A stretch of DNA of 64,000 nt from contig JAMQCK010000061.1 in assembly GCA_024196135.1 (NCBI GenBank), positions 1 through 64,000 of the forward strand, in the 5' to 3' direction. Below the pieces are notes generated by a model, which was not told where the DNA came from, searched no databases, and worked only from the letters and a program-made list of their open reading frames with translations. This DNA comes from Pleurotus ostreatus/Saccharomyces cerevisiae fusant. Taxonomy: Eukaryota; Opisthokonta. The position numbers and the translations under genes were made by a program. Shown here piece by piece: positions 34,715-46,246 of this stretch; position 1 is the first letter of the stretch, and each line of letters starts with the position of its first letter.

Positions 34715-37492
34715 GTGCGGAAAAGCCAGGGGCTGCTGGGCCGGGGGCGTGATTCTCCAAAGCGCGCCTTGTTGGGCCCTATAGTGCAAATGAGCTATAG
34801 TACGAAACCAGATCACACTTCTCGCCTTACATTGTGGGTGTAAATGAGGGAGAGGGTCGTGAGGCGGTATGCGGATTCAGAGATCAAGGCCGAAGGACCT
34901 CGAGGAAACAAGGCGGGAGAGTGGGGATTATATGGACTGAGGATTGGATGGCTCCGAGTTTCCTGTACTCGACGGAGAGCGGAATTGTTGGCGAGCAGCG
35001 GACGGGGCGTTGGAAGGCAGTGAAGTGGGGACGTAGGCGCACGGCTTTATATACCCCAAGCGCGAGATGAGGGGCGGGAACAACAGACTCCGCGTCAGGA
35101 CTTCCTGCATGCAGGAACAGCGTTAGCACGGGCATAGCTGCAGACAAAATAGTATGCAGGGGTCGCATTCATGAATGCTGCTTGAATCCTTTGTCGAATA
35201 CCTCCAAGGATTAACATGCTATAGTCGAGTGCCAAGGAGAATGGACAAACTAAATGCCGTAAAGACCGTCGGTGAGCTAAATTTTGTCGTCTTCGGGGTC
35301 GACGCGTCAAGGTAGCCGTCATATCAAGTCCATTCGCTAGAGCATCGTTCAAAACGCGCCTCACGTAGCAGGCTGGTGACGGCTCAAGCGTTGGAAAGGA
35401 TTATTGAGCGTGGATGTCTGCGTAGACGTCAATACAACATGGCGGGCGCACATACGAGATGTACTTACGCGCGTCCGAATTCCCGTAATGCCCTAGCAAG
35501 GTATGTTGACGACGGCAACGTTGCGGCGTCGTCGGAGATGGAGGCCGACAAATCTATGGCAATGTTCACTGCAAGAATTGACGTGGTACGCATCTACGAA
35601 CTCCATTGCTTCATTTACGACGACGGCAAACACAAAAGCTAGGCTCGAAGCATCCCGACGCCCGTCTGCCGAGAACCGTTCATATCCCCAGGGTTTTGAG
35701 CATCCTGCGGCGTTTGACGACCTCATTGCCAATGATCAAGAGGTGTGCGTCCTCATACGGTGAGGTCGAGTGCCGGGAGGCGGAGTACATAGAATGAATA
35801 GCAGAAAACAAGGCGCGTGATGCTTCGCGAGTACGACGTCAATGACGGCAAGGGGGTTCTAGCAGGCAATATCACTCGCTGCGCTGAGTACACTTCCTAG
35901 GAGTTGTGTGAGCACTGCGGGTCGAAAAGTTCGTCGCGAAGTAGTGAAGCTGCGGCTGGATCAAACGGCGTTTCTATCAGTGCGGCAAATCCCGATGCAG
36001 GTTGAGAGTGATTGGACAGCCATAAGTTATTGGACATGTGGCTTCCAGCTGTAGACGGTGAGCTGAGCATCAAGGTTCGACGAGACGATGAGGGCAGGTC
36101 CAAGTAAACCGTGTGGGAAAACAGCTGACGCCGGCCGAGACCGGTCCGCGGGCCATCACATGGCTATTGATCCAGATTAGGAAAAACCGAGGGGGGGGGG
36201 AAATACATTTATATACCGCGTCATTAGGAAAAACCGAGGCCTGCCCTGGGCATTCGACGGTCGGCTTAGCCGACAAGCATGGGCGGCGCGGTAGATTATC
36301 CTACCCCACACCGCTTGTCGTGCACTCCTGTACCACTTGCCTACCTTTGGTGATGGCATGCGGACAGTCGAGTGGGAAATCGCCCTTCAGGGCGAGCTTC
36401 AAGTTGCCCAGTACGTGTCCTGGCTCTTCGCCTGTCATTTGCAGCCGTTCATCGCCCACCACTGTGAAGTGGCACTCTAGGTCGATAGTTGCACTTGTCC
36501 TACCTTCTTACTGACCTTTCTCGACCTTACACTCCTTATGTAGCTCCCACCTGCGACGCTTTCGCCCTCAGCTACAGTCTAATTACGCCGTGCTTCCGAG
36601 TCAGCTCATCCTCCTCCTCCTCCCTGAAATGCTAACTTGTCGATAACAGCTCATGCACTGCCCGTAAAAGATATAGCCTCGTCACTGAGGGATACACCGG
36701 TCTTCTAAGTAGCGCGTGGAACACTGGAACAGGAGCTGAAGTGAAGCCGGCAATTCCCGTGGACTGTTTGGATCGGCCATTGCCGAAGCCGTGATCGGGC
36801 CCATTCCTTGACCATCGCCTGCGACGTGCATCCTCGTCGTCGTTCACCGGCACCGCTTCAATCGCGGAATCCTTGCTACGTCGTCTTCCCATAGCATTAA
36901 CCCTGCGGTGTCAAGAACTGAATGTGATTCTCTGCGCCTCGACCGCGCGTCGTCAGTCGCCCGGAGAAGACAATTGAGGAACAAGGCGCTATCACGAGGC
37001 CGCAGCGCTGATGAGAACAAGGCGGCGGATCTCCTTTTCTAGGGTAGCAACGGCAATTGTCTCCATCGCGCGCCTATTGAGCTACGAATGGGAAGCCATA
37101 TGAAGGAACGACCGAGCCGGCCAATGCGTGCGCCCTGGTATTGTCGTCGCCCCGAACCCGAAAGGTCGCGATCTAAGCGCCAGCGCCCTCCGAGCAGGCG
37201 GTATACCTGACTCGAGGCATACCCTTGACCGCAGGATATAGATAAATGGTGCGTGGTTTTGTCACTTCCCCGCTACTGACGCAGAGACAGCTGGGTGAGG
37301 ATACGCCTACACAGGTCGATGTACGCCGTGACCTCCGTGGGACGGACCGCGTGCGAGGACAATGCAGTGGCAATGCGTCGTGGGAGCACCGGGCCGCACG
37401 CGGCTACGCCGAAGCTTGCTATTGTCCCAAACAAGCGTAGGCGCCGAGCTTGTGATTAGTACGACTGGGTCCATGCGCGGACTCTCTGGCAC
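34715..37492. other. Gene-poor stretch
   Basis: No gene supported. It includes a TATATAAA box at 35046-35053 (minus) and a 17-bp repeated motif with a G run at 36176-36239. Confidence 0.4.
36176..36239 (+). repeat. Two copies of a 17-bp motif around a G run
   Basis: ATTAGGAAAAACCGAGG occurs at 36176-36192 and 36223-36239. The first copy runs into a long G tract and a short AT-rich stretch (TATATA) lies between them. Confidence 0.8.
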
Positions 37493-37498
37493 TATAAA
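37493..37498 (+). promoter_or_regulatory. TATA box
   Basis: TATAAA 104 nt before the ATG at 37602. Confidence 0.5.
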
Positions 37499-37601
37499 GG
37501 CCCGTATTCCATCTCCATATCGGTATACAACACCTTCACCGCCAGCCCCCGCTTTCCCTCTTCAATCTTGTACCTACCAACGTATCGCATTCACGGACAT
37601 C

Positions 37602-38895
37602 ATGCCCCCGAAGTCAAAGTCAAAGTACACGTCTGCGATGTCGACCAGGTACGTCCTCGTGCTGGTTGATGACTCCCTTGTTGGTGCTGAGACTTCATCC
37701 AGGCAGTCCTACCGCATCATATCGATGCCTAGCACGTCTACCGCACCCACTAACCACTCCAACCCTCCGCCCCCACCTCCGAAGGTATCCAGCACATCAA
37801 AGCCTTCCACCCGCTCCCGCAAGGGCAAAGGAACACCACGCATCCTCAAGAACGCCCCTCCCCCCCCTTCCCGGCGAGAGCGCCAAATACCGCCTCGAGC
37901 AAGCGCGTTTCCGGATGTGGTCCGCGCACCCCTTCGTCGCGGCCTTCTGCGCGTTCGCCGCGCGATGCGCGGCCTGCCGCGAGCGCATCAGTGGGGATTA
38001 TCGGTCGAAGACGAGGCGGTTCAGCAACACGAATATCCTGCGGCACTTTGGTACGTGCGCGGCGCGCAAGGCGGTGGAGGCGGGGGAGAGCGCGTATCCG
38101 GCGCCGAGGGAGGGGGAGAGGCCGTTGGAGGTGAATGATGCAGGTGTGAGGTTTGAGGTTTTCCCAGGTGGGGCGCCGCCGCCTGGGACGTTGCTTGGGC
38201 AGAAGGGGAAGAGGAAGCGTGAGGATTTGCCCGAGGAGAAGGTAGAGGTGGAGGAAATTGATCTTCGTCAGCCTACGACGCAGGTGAGTACCAATAGGGC
38301 CGCCCCTCCGAAATCTTGCTGATTCAGACGATAGACGACCTCGAATAAGCGCAGGCGAGTTTCGAATGCTGAAGCAGGCCCGTCGCGCGTGCCTCCACGC
38401 AAGACCGTACCTCCGCGCAAGAACGCACCTCCTCGCAAGACCGCACCTCCTCGCAAGACTGCGCCTGCTCGCAAGTCCACTCCGCCTCCCAAGCACACGC
38501 CACCTCGCACGCCCCCGCCGCATCGCTCGACGCCGCCTCCTCCGCCCAGCACACATCCTCCGCCGCCGCCTCGCACGACGCCGCCTCCGCTTCCTCGCAC
38601 CACCCCGCCTCCTCTCCCGATCGTCTCAGAGGTCATCGACTCCCCCTCGCCCGCGCCACACTACTTGACGGTGCCCACCATCGATGGTCTTCCGCCGCGG
38701 TTCCGCACGAGATCTCCCTTCGTCCACAATGTCGTCCCTAGTCCAGTCCAAGCCCCGGCGGACTGGGACAGCGTTGAGTCAGAGGATGGTTTCGACGAAC
38801 ACTACCTGTATAGTGCGCCAGTCATCCAACAAAGGCTCTCCGAAGAGCGCTCGACGGCCGGTCCGTCAGGCGCGGACGACTTGCCTTTGTCCTGA
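37602..38895 (+). CDS. Proline-rich basic protein with a CxxC...HxxxC domain, frameshifted
   Basis: Three exons (37602-37648, 37703-38283, 38335-38895). Exon 1 and early exon 2 encode a basic, disordered stretch (MPPKSKSK, RSRKGKG). At a run of eight C (37860-37867) the protein-like frame changes: dropping one C would join it to a folded-looking region (ARFRMWSAHPFVAAFCAF) with CAAC and RHFGTC, a possible zinc site. Exon 3 is a tail of repeated PPRKT/PPPRTPPP units ending in an acidic C-terminus. Without the extra C the product would be about 395 aa. A sequencing error at the homopolymer and a true mutation are both possible. Function unknown; nuclear location inferred. Confidence 0.6.
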
Positions 38896-41135
38896 ATCCA
38901 TATCCCCCTCTCGGCGAAGGCGAACTTCTTCGGTGTCCCTTGCCCCTTTCACTTCGTCTAGATTGTCCGCTCCGTCCCCCTTGCCTGTCTCATAGATATA
39001 TTGTACGCTATATAACACATTATATTTTGCTCCATATCTCGCAGGAGAAAAAGCCCGCAACTCCCGCGGTTCTTACCTCATAATACTGAGGCGCCCAACG
39101 TCCCGGAAACGATGAGACGGCCCAGGCATCCGAGTCGAACAGAGAAAAACGCCCAATGCAGGCGGCCCATGGGGCGGCGTCGTAGGAAGGAGTCAAGCAT
39201 AGACCCACGCAGAAGCTTAGACAAGTTCAGCTTACTCGGCGAATAACGGACGACGTTTATCAATACAATACACGGTGATCTCAACGAAATAGTAGGTGAC
39301 TCTATATCGTAGGCAAAGAACAGATGAAGTCTATACAAAGGCGAGGTGCAAGGGCGGTCATGCGAAGTTCATTTTCTGCGCGACAGCTTAGTGGGCGGTA
39401 AGCGGAGTGCAGAGGAAGATGTACCGAATAGGACCCGCTAGGCGAAGGCGCCAAGAAGAGGACTCGGCAGGTCATGAGGGCCTGATTAGCGGCGGGTAAT
39501 TCAGGTCTCTGCGTCCAACCGTAAGGGGGCTGCCTTGTAGGGCAGGCCATACCCCTACTAATCCTCGCACTCGCCCAGACTTGCGGGCAGAGCGCATGCC
39601 GGGTGCTGGGGGCAGGCCGAGTGCGGACCCAACGACGGCGATGTGCTGAGACGGTGAAGTCCCAACTCAACACCGACGCCGGAGAGTATCCGACTCACAT
39701 CGCCGCGAGCGTACCCGACGCCGTCTCAGTCATCGGCCTGTTGCAGGCGACGACGTTGACGGGGATCTTGAACACGTCGATTCCACGAAGAAGTAAGGGG
39801 ACAACGGCGGCCGCAATATATCCTACTCGACGCGTGACAGTGACTTCAACAGTCACGAACACGCGCGTCGCGTTTGCTGATGGCACGTGAATGTAACATC
39901 ACGGTCACGGTTTGGGAAGTATATAGGCTGGGCGTCCTCTCTTGCCTTCCTCTTCTTCGTGGAACCAAAGCGATCAAGGTCTACGTCAACGTCGTCGTCT
40001 GCAACAGCTCGACGACCGCGACGGTGTTGGGTACGTCCGCGGCAAGGTGGGGTGGCAGCGCGTCGGTGCTGGTGGATGGATGGGACTTCACCTCCCTCCC
40101 CATGTCAGTGTCGTCGGGCCCACACTCGCCTGCCGCCGGCCCCCGACGCGCGCCATGCCTTCAAGATTTGGGCGGGTGCGAGGACTAGTGGCTGAGTGGC
40201 GCGTCGGAATGGCAGCCCTGCTACGATTTGTTCGCGGGAGACCTGAGCGCGACGGTGCTGCCGTCGTCGTCTGCTCATTGCCCTCATCGATTGGTACGTT
40301 CTTCGCATCTCGCCTTTGCACACTCGCTGACAACGACCTTCTCGCCGCCCCTCACTGGAGCCTCATGGCCTGCTTCCTCTCCTCGACGTCGTCTTCCACC
40401 GCCGTTCCCGCCTAGCGCGATTCTCTCGGTATGTGGCACTCACGATGACCGACGCGCATTGCTGACCGAGTTGGACTTGTAGGCCCACCAATATGCTGTC
40501 GGCGTCCCTTCGCCGTTGCCGCTCGTGTTGTATTGCATCTTCATTACGGTGCATCATCGATCTTGAATATACATGGTTCCCTTTCTATTTTCTCGTCAAC
40601 GGGCGTGAAAGTCGTGTGAAAACCTCAGTCCAGTAGCAGCGGTGTTGCATAGCAGCGTGTCGAACGCATCGCCGAGTGTCCAGCCCGTCCCAGTCGTGAC
40701 GCTCAGCATCGTCGGTCGGGATGGTCGATGAGTGCGTACCTTGGCATGATTCTGACTGTGAGAATATGCTCGACGTACGATATGGGCCAGGACTTTCAAG
40801 TGGTAGTAGATGGCAGCAGTCTTCGAACTTTTAAGCACCGCGACGTGCAGGGGTTGCCAGGAGCGAGCCAGAGCGGGCGAATAATATTGGCGAGATAAAC
40901 AATAGAAAGCAGAAACAGAATTCGTAGCAGAAATTGAGGAGATCGGAACTTGTTAGTCGCGTGAACATCCAAGCGCGGTCGTTGATTAGCTGTGATTTTG
41001 AAGCATCCTCGGCAATCGCAGCGGGTCCGCACGAGGGAGAGTGAACCAGTAGGTGCGTGAAGCGCACCGACTCGTAGAAGCCAGTCAACAGTTTGAGCCG
41101 TGCGTCGCGGGGTTCCTTCGCCCAGATTAACCAAG
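38896..41135. other. Gene-poor stretch
   Basis: Short overlapping frames only. No domain, TE protein or RNA gene recognised. Confidence 0.45.
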
Positions 41136-42005
41136 CTAAGCACGTTTTAGATGGGACATTGGCTCGCCGCCCACAGCCTTCTCCTCTGGAAGAGGAACCG
41201 GCAATCCTTTAGTCAAAGCCAAGCGCGCCAGGCCCCAGCACCATCCAGACGACAGATGTTGAGCGACTCGAGCGCGCAGCGTTTGCCCACGCGCCATGAA
41301 GAGAGGGAGATTGCAAAGCCTGCATGCCAGGGCGCCCCCGTAATGAGCAGCGATGACGTGCAAGACAAGAGCATTGCCTGCGCAAGGACCCAGCTCGGCG
41401 GACACCTTGTGACCGCAGTCTTTCCACGCGCAGGTCCTTTGCTCCTCCGCGATATGGATAGCACTAGGATGGAGGTTGGTATGCACTTGGTTGCAAGGCC
41501 CGGTGGGAGTCATGACAGTGCAGACGGCGATGGGGAAGCTGAGGAAAGCGAAGCATGGGCGGAGGTCATTTTCTAGATCGAGGCCGTAGAGATGCAGAAT
41601 CTCGGACATGTCGGCGCCTTTGAGCGACATAGTGCGCGAGGGAGATGTCTTCGAGGACTTGAATTGCGCGAGATCGGCGGCCTCAGTGAGCTTGATAGGT
41701 CCGCGGTGGGCACAATCAGGGTAGATGATCGCGCGCAGAGGGCGGATCGAGGGTGTCGGTGGCGTACTGAAGCAGCTGGTCAGCGAGGCTGATGGCGAGG
41801 TAGAAGCGGGGACGCACAGTGGAGATCGCGGCTGCTGAGCATCGCTCGATGGGGGCAGCGACGACAATGGCATGCCGAGCGTAGACTGGACGAACTCGGC
41901 GAACGATGGCAGCATCTTGCGATCTCCCTTGGGGAAGATGAGGTCACCGAGAATCTCGACGTCGACGCTGACGCTGGCTGTGATGGGTGGCGAGTACGCA
42001 GACAT
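41136..42005 (-). CDS. Cys/His-rich C2H2-like family protein 2 (289 aa)
   Basis: Single exon from the ATG at 42005, chosen over an upstream in-frame ATG at 42170 because a TATAAG box lies 68-72 nt before 42005. The N-terminal 100 residues are Ser/Pro-rich. Then comes the family plan: ADLAQFKSSK...EILHLYGLD, a CTVMTPTGPC...H module, CAWKDC with LHVIAAH, CRLC, and SGWCWGLARLALTKGLPVP at the C-terminus. The two Cys pairs and two His could bind zinc. It is the largest of the four relatives. Function unknown. Confidence 0.7.
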   Translation of the reverse strand: MSAYSPPITASVSVDVEILGDLIFPKGDRKMLPSFAEFVQSTLGMPLSSLPPSSDAQQPRSPLCVPASTSPSASLTSCFSTPPTPSIRPLRAIIYPDCAHRGPIKLTEAADLAQFKSSKTSPSRTMSLKGADMSEILHLYGLDLENDLRPCFAFLSFPIAVCTVMTPTGPCNQVHTNLHPSAIHIAEEQRTCAWKDCGHKVSAELGPCAGNALVLHVIAAHYGGALACRLCNLPLFMARGQTLRARVAQHLSSGWCWGLARLALTKGLPVPLPEEKAVGGEPMSHLKRA

Positions 42006-42071
42006 GGCGATTATGGTCGAGAGGGAGGGGTGTGAATGTTGGGGTGAGCAGCGAAGACGATTTGAATCTGA

Positions 42072-42078
42072 CTTATAT
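42072..42078 (-). promoter_or_regulatory. TATA box of family gene 2
   Basis: ATATAAG on the minus strand about 68 nt before the ATG at 42005. Confidence 0.45.
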
Positions 42079-42827
42079 GCCGGTTGGCTATGTTCGTTGC
42101 TATGGCGCAAGTGACGGGTCACCGTCACAAAGAGCGCTGAGCAAAAGCGAAGCGCGCGACGGGTGGCCATTGGCCACCGAACATGGTGGCTTCTGTCCGC
42201 ATTCGGTCAATAGTGTCAGTCGGAGATGCATGAAATGAGCTTGCCGAGTATGAAGCACGCAGATAGCGCCGCGTAACGAAACCCCGCGTAACGAACAAAC
42301 GAGCAAGACCGGAGCAACCACTAACGATTTTGGGGCGACATAACGGCTCATTGTGCCGCGATCAAGCAACGATTTGACTCTATAAGGCGATTCATAGGCA
42401 GTTGAAAATAGACGAAGTGCATTCTGACAGCAAAGGCTGCCCTCAGCACGCTGGGCTAAAGCACGCTAGCTCTTTGAAAAGACGACTCATCGCCAAAGAA
42501 ATAGGCTACCTTCCGGCCGGGCTACTGTTGCTTGACGACGTAGGTGAGATTAGGCAGAGCTTCGCCTCAGGGTTATCTCATGGCTGGATGGTTGGCCCGC
42601 GCGAAGGATAAGAGGCTTGCAGCACGAACATGGAGGTTTCGAACAAGCCGGACTCGGTCTTCGCTGCCGAAGCATGCCGAAGCGTGGGAACCCTCAACTT
42701 CAACCTTCCGACTGCCATTTTGGGACAAATTGTTCTTCGACGGCGTCGCCAACTAAATCAGCATCAACTAACTCAAAGTACGTGGTACAACTTGGAGAAA
42801 TACAGAAGATAGGCTACCATCTACTGC
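42079..42827. other. Intergenic between family genes 2 and 3
   Basis: No gene seen. Confidence 0.45.
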
Positions 42828-43451
42828 TTAGAAGGCATTGGATGGTAGCAGGATTCGACGAGGAAGAGGGACAGGCAGCCCTTTGGAAATCGCGAGCCTG
42901 GCTAGACCAATGCACCATCCAGAGGCCAGATGTACAATCAGCTCGTCGTCCTGTGAGCTCTTTGTCGGCGCCATTGGCGGCTGGTATAGGTTGCACCGGC
43001 AGAAGGGGCACGTCGGGAAGGCCAGGAAGTGGGCAGTGTAGAGGTGAGTACGCATAGCTTGCTTCGACGTGTCGTGCTCCGATTGGGGTACCACGTATTC
43101 GCAGTCTTTCCATGTGCAGTAGTAGGAGTTTTGGGCCATATGCGCGCGCAGTTGATCCATGCGACCGTATTCGTGGGCATTGAAGTGCGCGCCACATAGT
43201 TCGCCGTCGCTGCCAGCGCAAGCGCAGGGTGGGGAGTTTGGAGGGACGGAGAGGTCGACGAAGAGCTCGCGCTCTGTCAGATGGTACAGGAACGCCAATT
43301 GAGGTAGATTGGATGCAGCGGTGAGCGGGATTGCGGGATAGGGTGGCGTTGAAGATTGGAAGACGGCAAGGTCAGAGTAGCACTTGAGATAATCGAGAAG
43401 ATGTGCCCTCGAGACACCAGGCGATGGTATGGCGCTGGATAATCGGCGCAT
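42828..43451 (-). CDS. Cys/His-rich C2H2-like family protein 3 (207 aa)
   Basis: Single exon. Family plan: YSDLAVFQSS...QLAFLYHLT, CACAGSDGELC...H, CTWKDC with RTHLYTAH, CPFCRCNL, and SGWCIGLARLAISKGLPVP near the C-terminus. It is closest to gene 2 in the finger (CxWKDC) and C-terminal block, suggesting a recent tandem duplication. No signal peptide, membrane segment or known catalytic motif. Confidence 0.72.
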   Translation of the reverse strand: MRRLSSAIPSPGVSRAHLLDYLKCYSDLAVFQSSTPPYPAIPLTAASNLPQLAFLYHLTERELFVDLSVPPNSPPCACAGSDGELCGAHFNAHEYGRMDQLRAHMAQNSYYCTWKDCEYVVPQSEHDTSKQAMRTHLYTAHFLAFPTCPFCRCNLYQPPMAPTKSSQDDELIVHLASGWCIGLARLAISKGLPVPLPRRILLPSNAF

Positions 43452-44194
43452 TATCAGAGCCTGGGTCTAGGGTGATAATAGAGGAACGCACGAATGGGAC
43501 TGAGAGTAGTCCAGGCTTTTGCGCGATTCCGCTGTGGGGAAAGCAGCGCCGTGCTGGTTTATTTGAGAGAAGGGCTTCTCAAGACAACATTGGGCTGACA
43601 TAACGATCCAGGTGATGGGCTCGATGGGATGATGGTCGTAGCAGGAAAGGGATCAAGTGGTGCGTGGGGTTATGGGGTCCGACCAAGTTCTCTTATACGA
43701 GCGTCAGCCCTGAAAGAGGGTCATAGCGTCGATGGTCGTACCGTCACGCGTCAAGGCCCATGCGAGATTCTTCATCAGATTGGCTGGCGTCGAGACTAGA
43801 AGCCTGTGGCGCTTCTTCATGGCCATAGCGTGACTGCGCATGGTCCAAGCTCGAGGGCGGCGCGTTGGCTGTACCATCTGCATATTGAAATCCGAGCGTG
43901 ATAACAAGAAGTGGCGTCTCGAACATGCTCTACGCGGAGCTGGCCGACATGCTTGAGAGTACCACAGCTAATATGGATCGCAACGAAAGCAATCTGAGTA
44001 CCTGAGTGAATACGGTTTGAACCAAGATGCGACAGGCTAGCTGAGCCATGTCGATGGTATTCTCTCACTGGCGGGAATCAATTACACTCGGAAAATTACA
44101 AGAGCATCTGCTGTACCATTCTAAGTCTAAGATAATGAACCAGCTCATCGTACAATGAGGCATCTTCAGAACGTCGCGTCTCTAGCTCTCAAGC
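43452..44194. other. Intergenic between family genes 3 and 4
   Basis: No gene seen. It carries the promoter of family gene 3 without a strong TATA box. Confidence 0.45.
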
Positions 44195-44960
44195 TTATGG
44201 CATGCGGGGCTTAGGAACGGGAAGACCGTACGAGATGGCGTGTTTCGCCAGACCGATGCACCAGCCCGACTGATAATGTTCGAGAAGCGAAAGCATGCGC
44301 CGCTCTGGGGGTGCTGCCAACAGGCTGCAATGACACAAGGGGCACAGCGGCTCGTCATAGAAGTGCGTGGCTTTGACATGTAGGTCCATGAACCACTGCG
44401 GATCATCCAGAAAATCGTTTGAGAGGACGAACGAGCAGCCCTCCCATGGACATCCCCTTCCGAACCTCGGAGCGTGGAGCTGCTCGTGGTCCGCGAGGAT
44501 GAGGCCGCAAGGGCCGCCGTTTCCGATGGTGCACTGGCAGGGCGGTTCCTGAGGAGGCCGAACGCAGGTTACTGTCATAGCGTCTGGAGCGAGACGGTAT
44601 TGTCGTATCAGAGCCCGCATATCGGCCCCGCTGGGGATCGGTTGGGTGGCGCAAGGGGGATGCGGCAGGGCGAAAATCTCAAGGTCCTCGTGGGTCTTGA
44701 TGCGCGGTACACAAATCGCGTTCCGACGGGGCACATGTATTGGCGACGGTGGCTGGGGTCGGGCCGGTTGCATGGCTCTAAGCTGTACGAGCGTGTTGAG
44801 CTGAGATTGCGAAGGAGCGAAGGGCATGTGCTTTAGGCGTCTATCGAATCGTTAGAATTTGAGGAAATGTTACAGGCCTTGGCGAGACTTACAAAAGGAT
44901 CTTGGCGGCATCGTGGTCAGTGAGAGGATGGTTGAGGATGGTGGCGAAGTCGGATGGCAT
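44195..44960 (-). CDS. Cys/His-rich C2H2-like family protein 4 (237 aa)
   Basis: Two exons (44960-44893, 44840-44195) with a 52-nt intron (GTAAGT donor, CTAAC branch site, ATAG acceptor) give 237 aa. Exon 1 encodes an acidic helix (FATILNHPLTDHDAAKILL). Exon 2 follows the family plan: HEDLEIFALP...ALIRQYRLA, CQCTIGNGGPCG...H, CPWEGC with DLHVKATH, CPLCHCSL, and SGWCIGLAKHAISYGLPVP at the end. A TATATA box lies 71 nt before the ATG. The conserved C-terminal block in all four genes suggests a shared binding partner. Function unknown. Confidence 0.75.
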
Positions 44961-45030
44961 AGTGGCGCCGAAGAGTGGAACGACGTGTGAAGTGCTTGAG
45001 CGATGCGAAGGAGCTCAGCATGCCCAGGGT

Positions 45031-45036
45031 TATATA
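45031..45036 (-). promoter_or_regulatory. TATA box of family gene 4
   Basis: TATATA about 71 nt before the ATG at 44960, the same spacing as in family gene 2. Confidence 0.5.
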
Positions 45037-46246
45037 CCCATACCGGTTGAGCCGTCGAGGGTACCGGAGGCGTGCATGTTGCGTATGATCGGCGCTCACA
45101 TAAACAGAACAAAGAACCTATGCATGCTTTGTGACGGTCGGCAAAGCTATGAATGGGAACGACGTGATGGCACCGCGGTGGCCTCCGAATTATAACTTGA
45201 ACTCCAACAGTCGTGTGTTCGGCATCCGCAACAATTCAAGTCCGGGAACGTTCATTCTAGAGCATTGATGCATCTGTGGCAAGCGAGACGAAAGATTGTC
45301 GCGTGCATGTCGACGAAGGTCCCTTCAAAGAGCAGTCACAAGCAGAAACAGTGCCCTCCTGTACCGAATCAGATTGGCCAGAGGTCGTACGAGAAAGCCT
45401 GTAGCCGGCGAGTCCGAGGGACCGCGACGCAGACGTGGAGCGATTGACGAAAAGCGCCCCGACAAAGCCGCGGACTAAGTCGCATACAGCGACAGGGAGC
45501 TCGCTCGAGTGATACTGACTTGTTGATGTTTTAGCCAGCGGCCGCCTTAGCTGAATGTTGAGCTGAGGTTCTTCAAGCAAGGATTCTCGAGACCGCGGGG
45601 TCAAAACATGCCTTTCTTCTCGTTCGGGAAGTCCTCAGCTTGTCGCTACCCCCAACTACCAGGGAGCAGGCTTTCTATGAGATGACCAGAAGACGCCTGA
45701 GTTCAGTGATGTCCTTCTGCAGGTCGAGGTCTCCCCGACAGATGAATGTCGCATTACTTCGCGTCGGTGGTGAGATGTCCGGAGGACGATGAAAGAGCCC
45801 CGGGAGATAGACTCCAGTTGGCTGGAGCAGCAGACAAGCTGGACGCCTCGTCTTGGGCTCGCAAGTATTGAATAGACTGGATGGAAGTCAAGAGTTGAGA
45901 AAGAAAGTAGGCAAGGCGCGATCTTCCGTTCAAGAACTTCCTATTTTGGAAATATCGTGAGTCACCGCACGTTGTCCCGAACGTCGAAGACGATCACGTC
46001 TGTCGACGCTCCGGGTGTTCTTTGCTCGTTGCACGCTGTTCTGATTGTATTTTCCCGTACGAGAGAGTGGAAGCAGCCTCCTGGTCATACATTGACATAA
46101 ACACGCTGTCGCATCCCGCTTTGAAGAAGGACAGCGCGCGTACCAACAATCGAGGTGCGCATTATACGCCGGGTCGCGCGCTCCTCACGTTGACTGATCA
46201 TCTCAGATACCATTGAGACGTAGAGCTTGCTGTATATTTTCTAGAT
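45037..46246. other. Intergenic, boundary of accessory and core regions
   Basis: No gene supported between the Cys/His gene array and the first conserved core gene. Confidence 0.45.

Noticed and set aside
42100..42369. Extra N-terminal extension or gene upstream of family gene 2
   Set aside because: It overlaps the promoter with a TATA box at the expected distance from the ATG at 42005 and has no family similarity.
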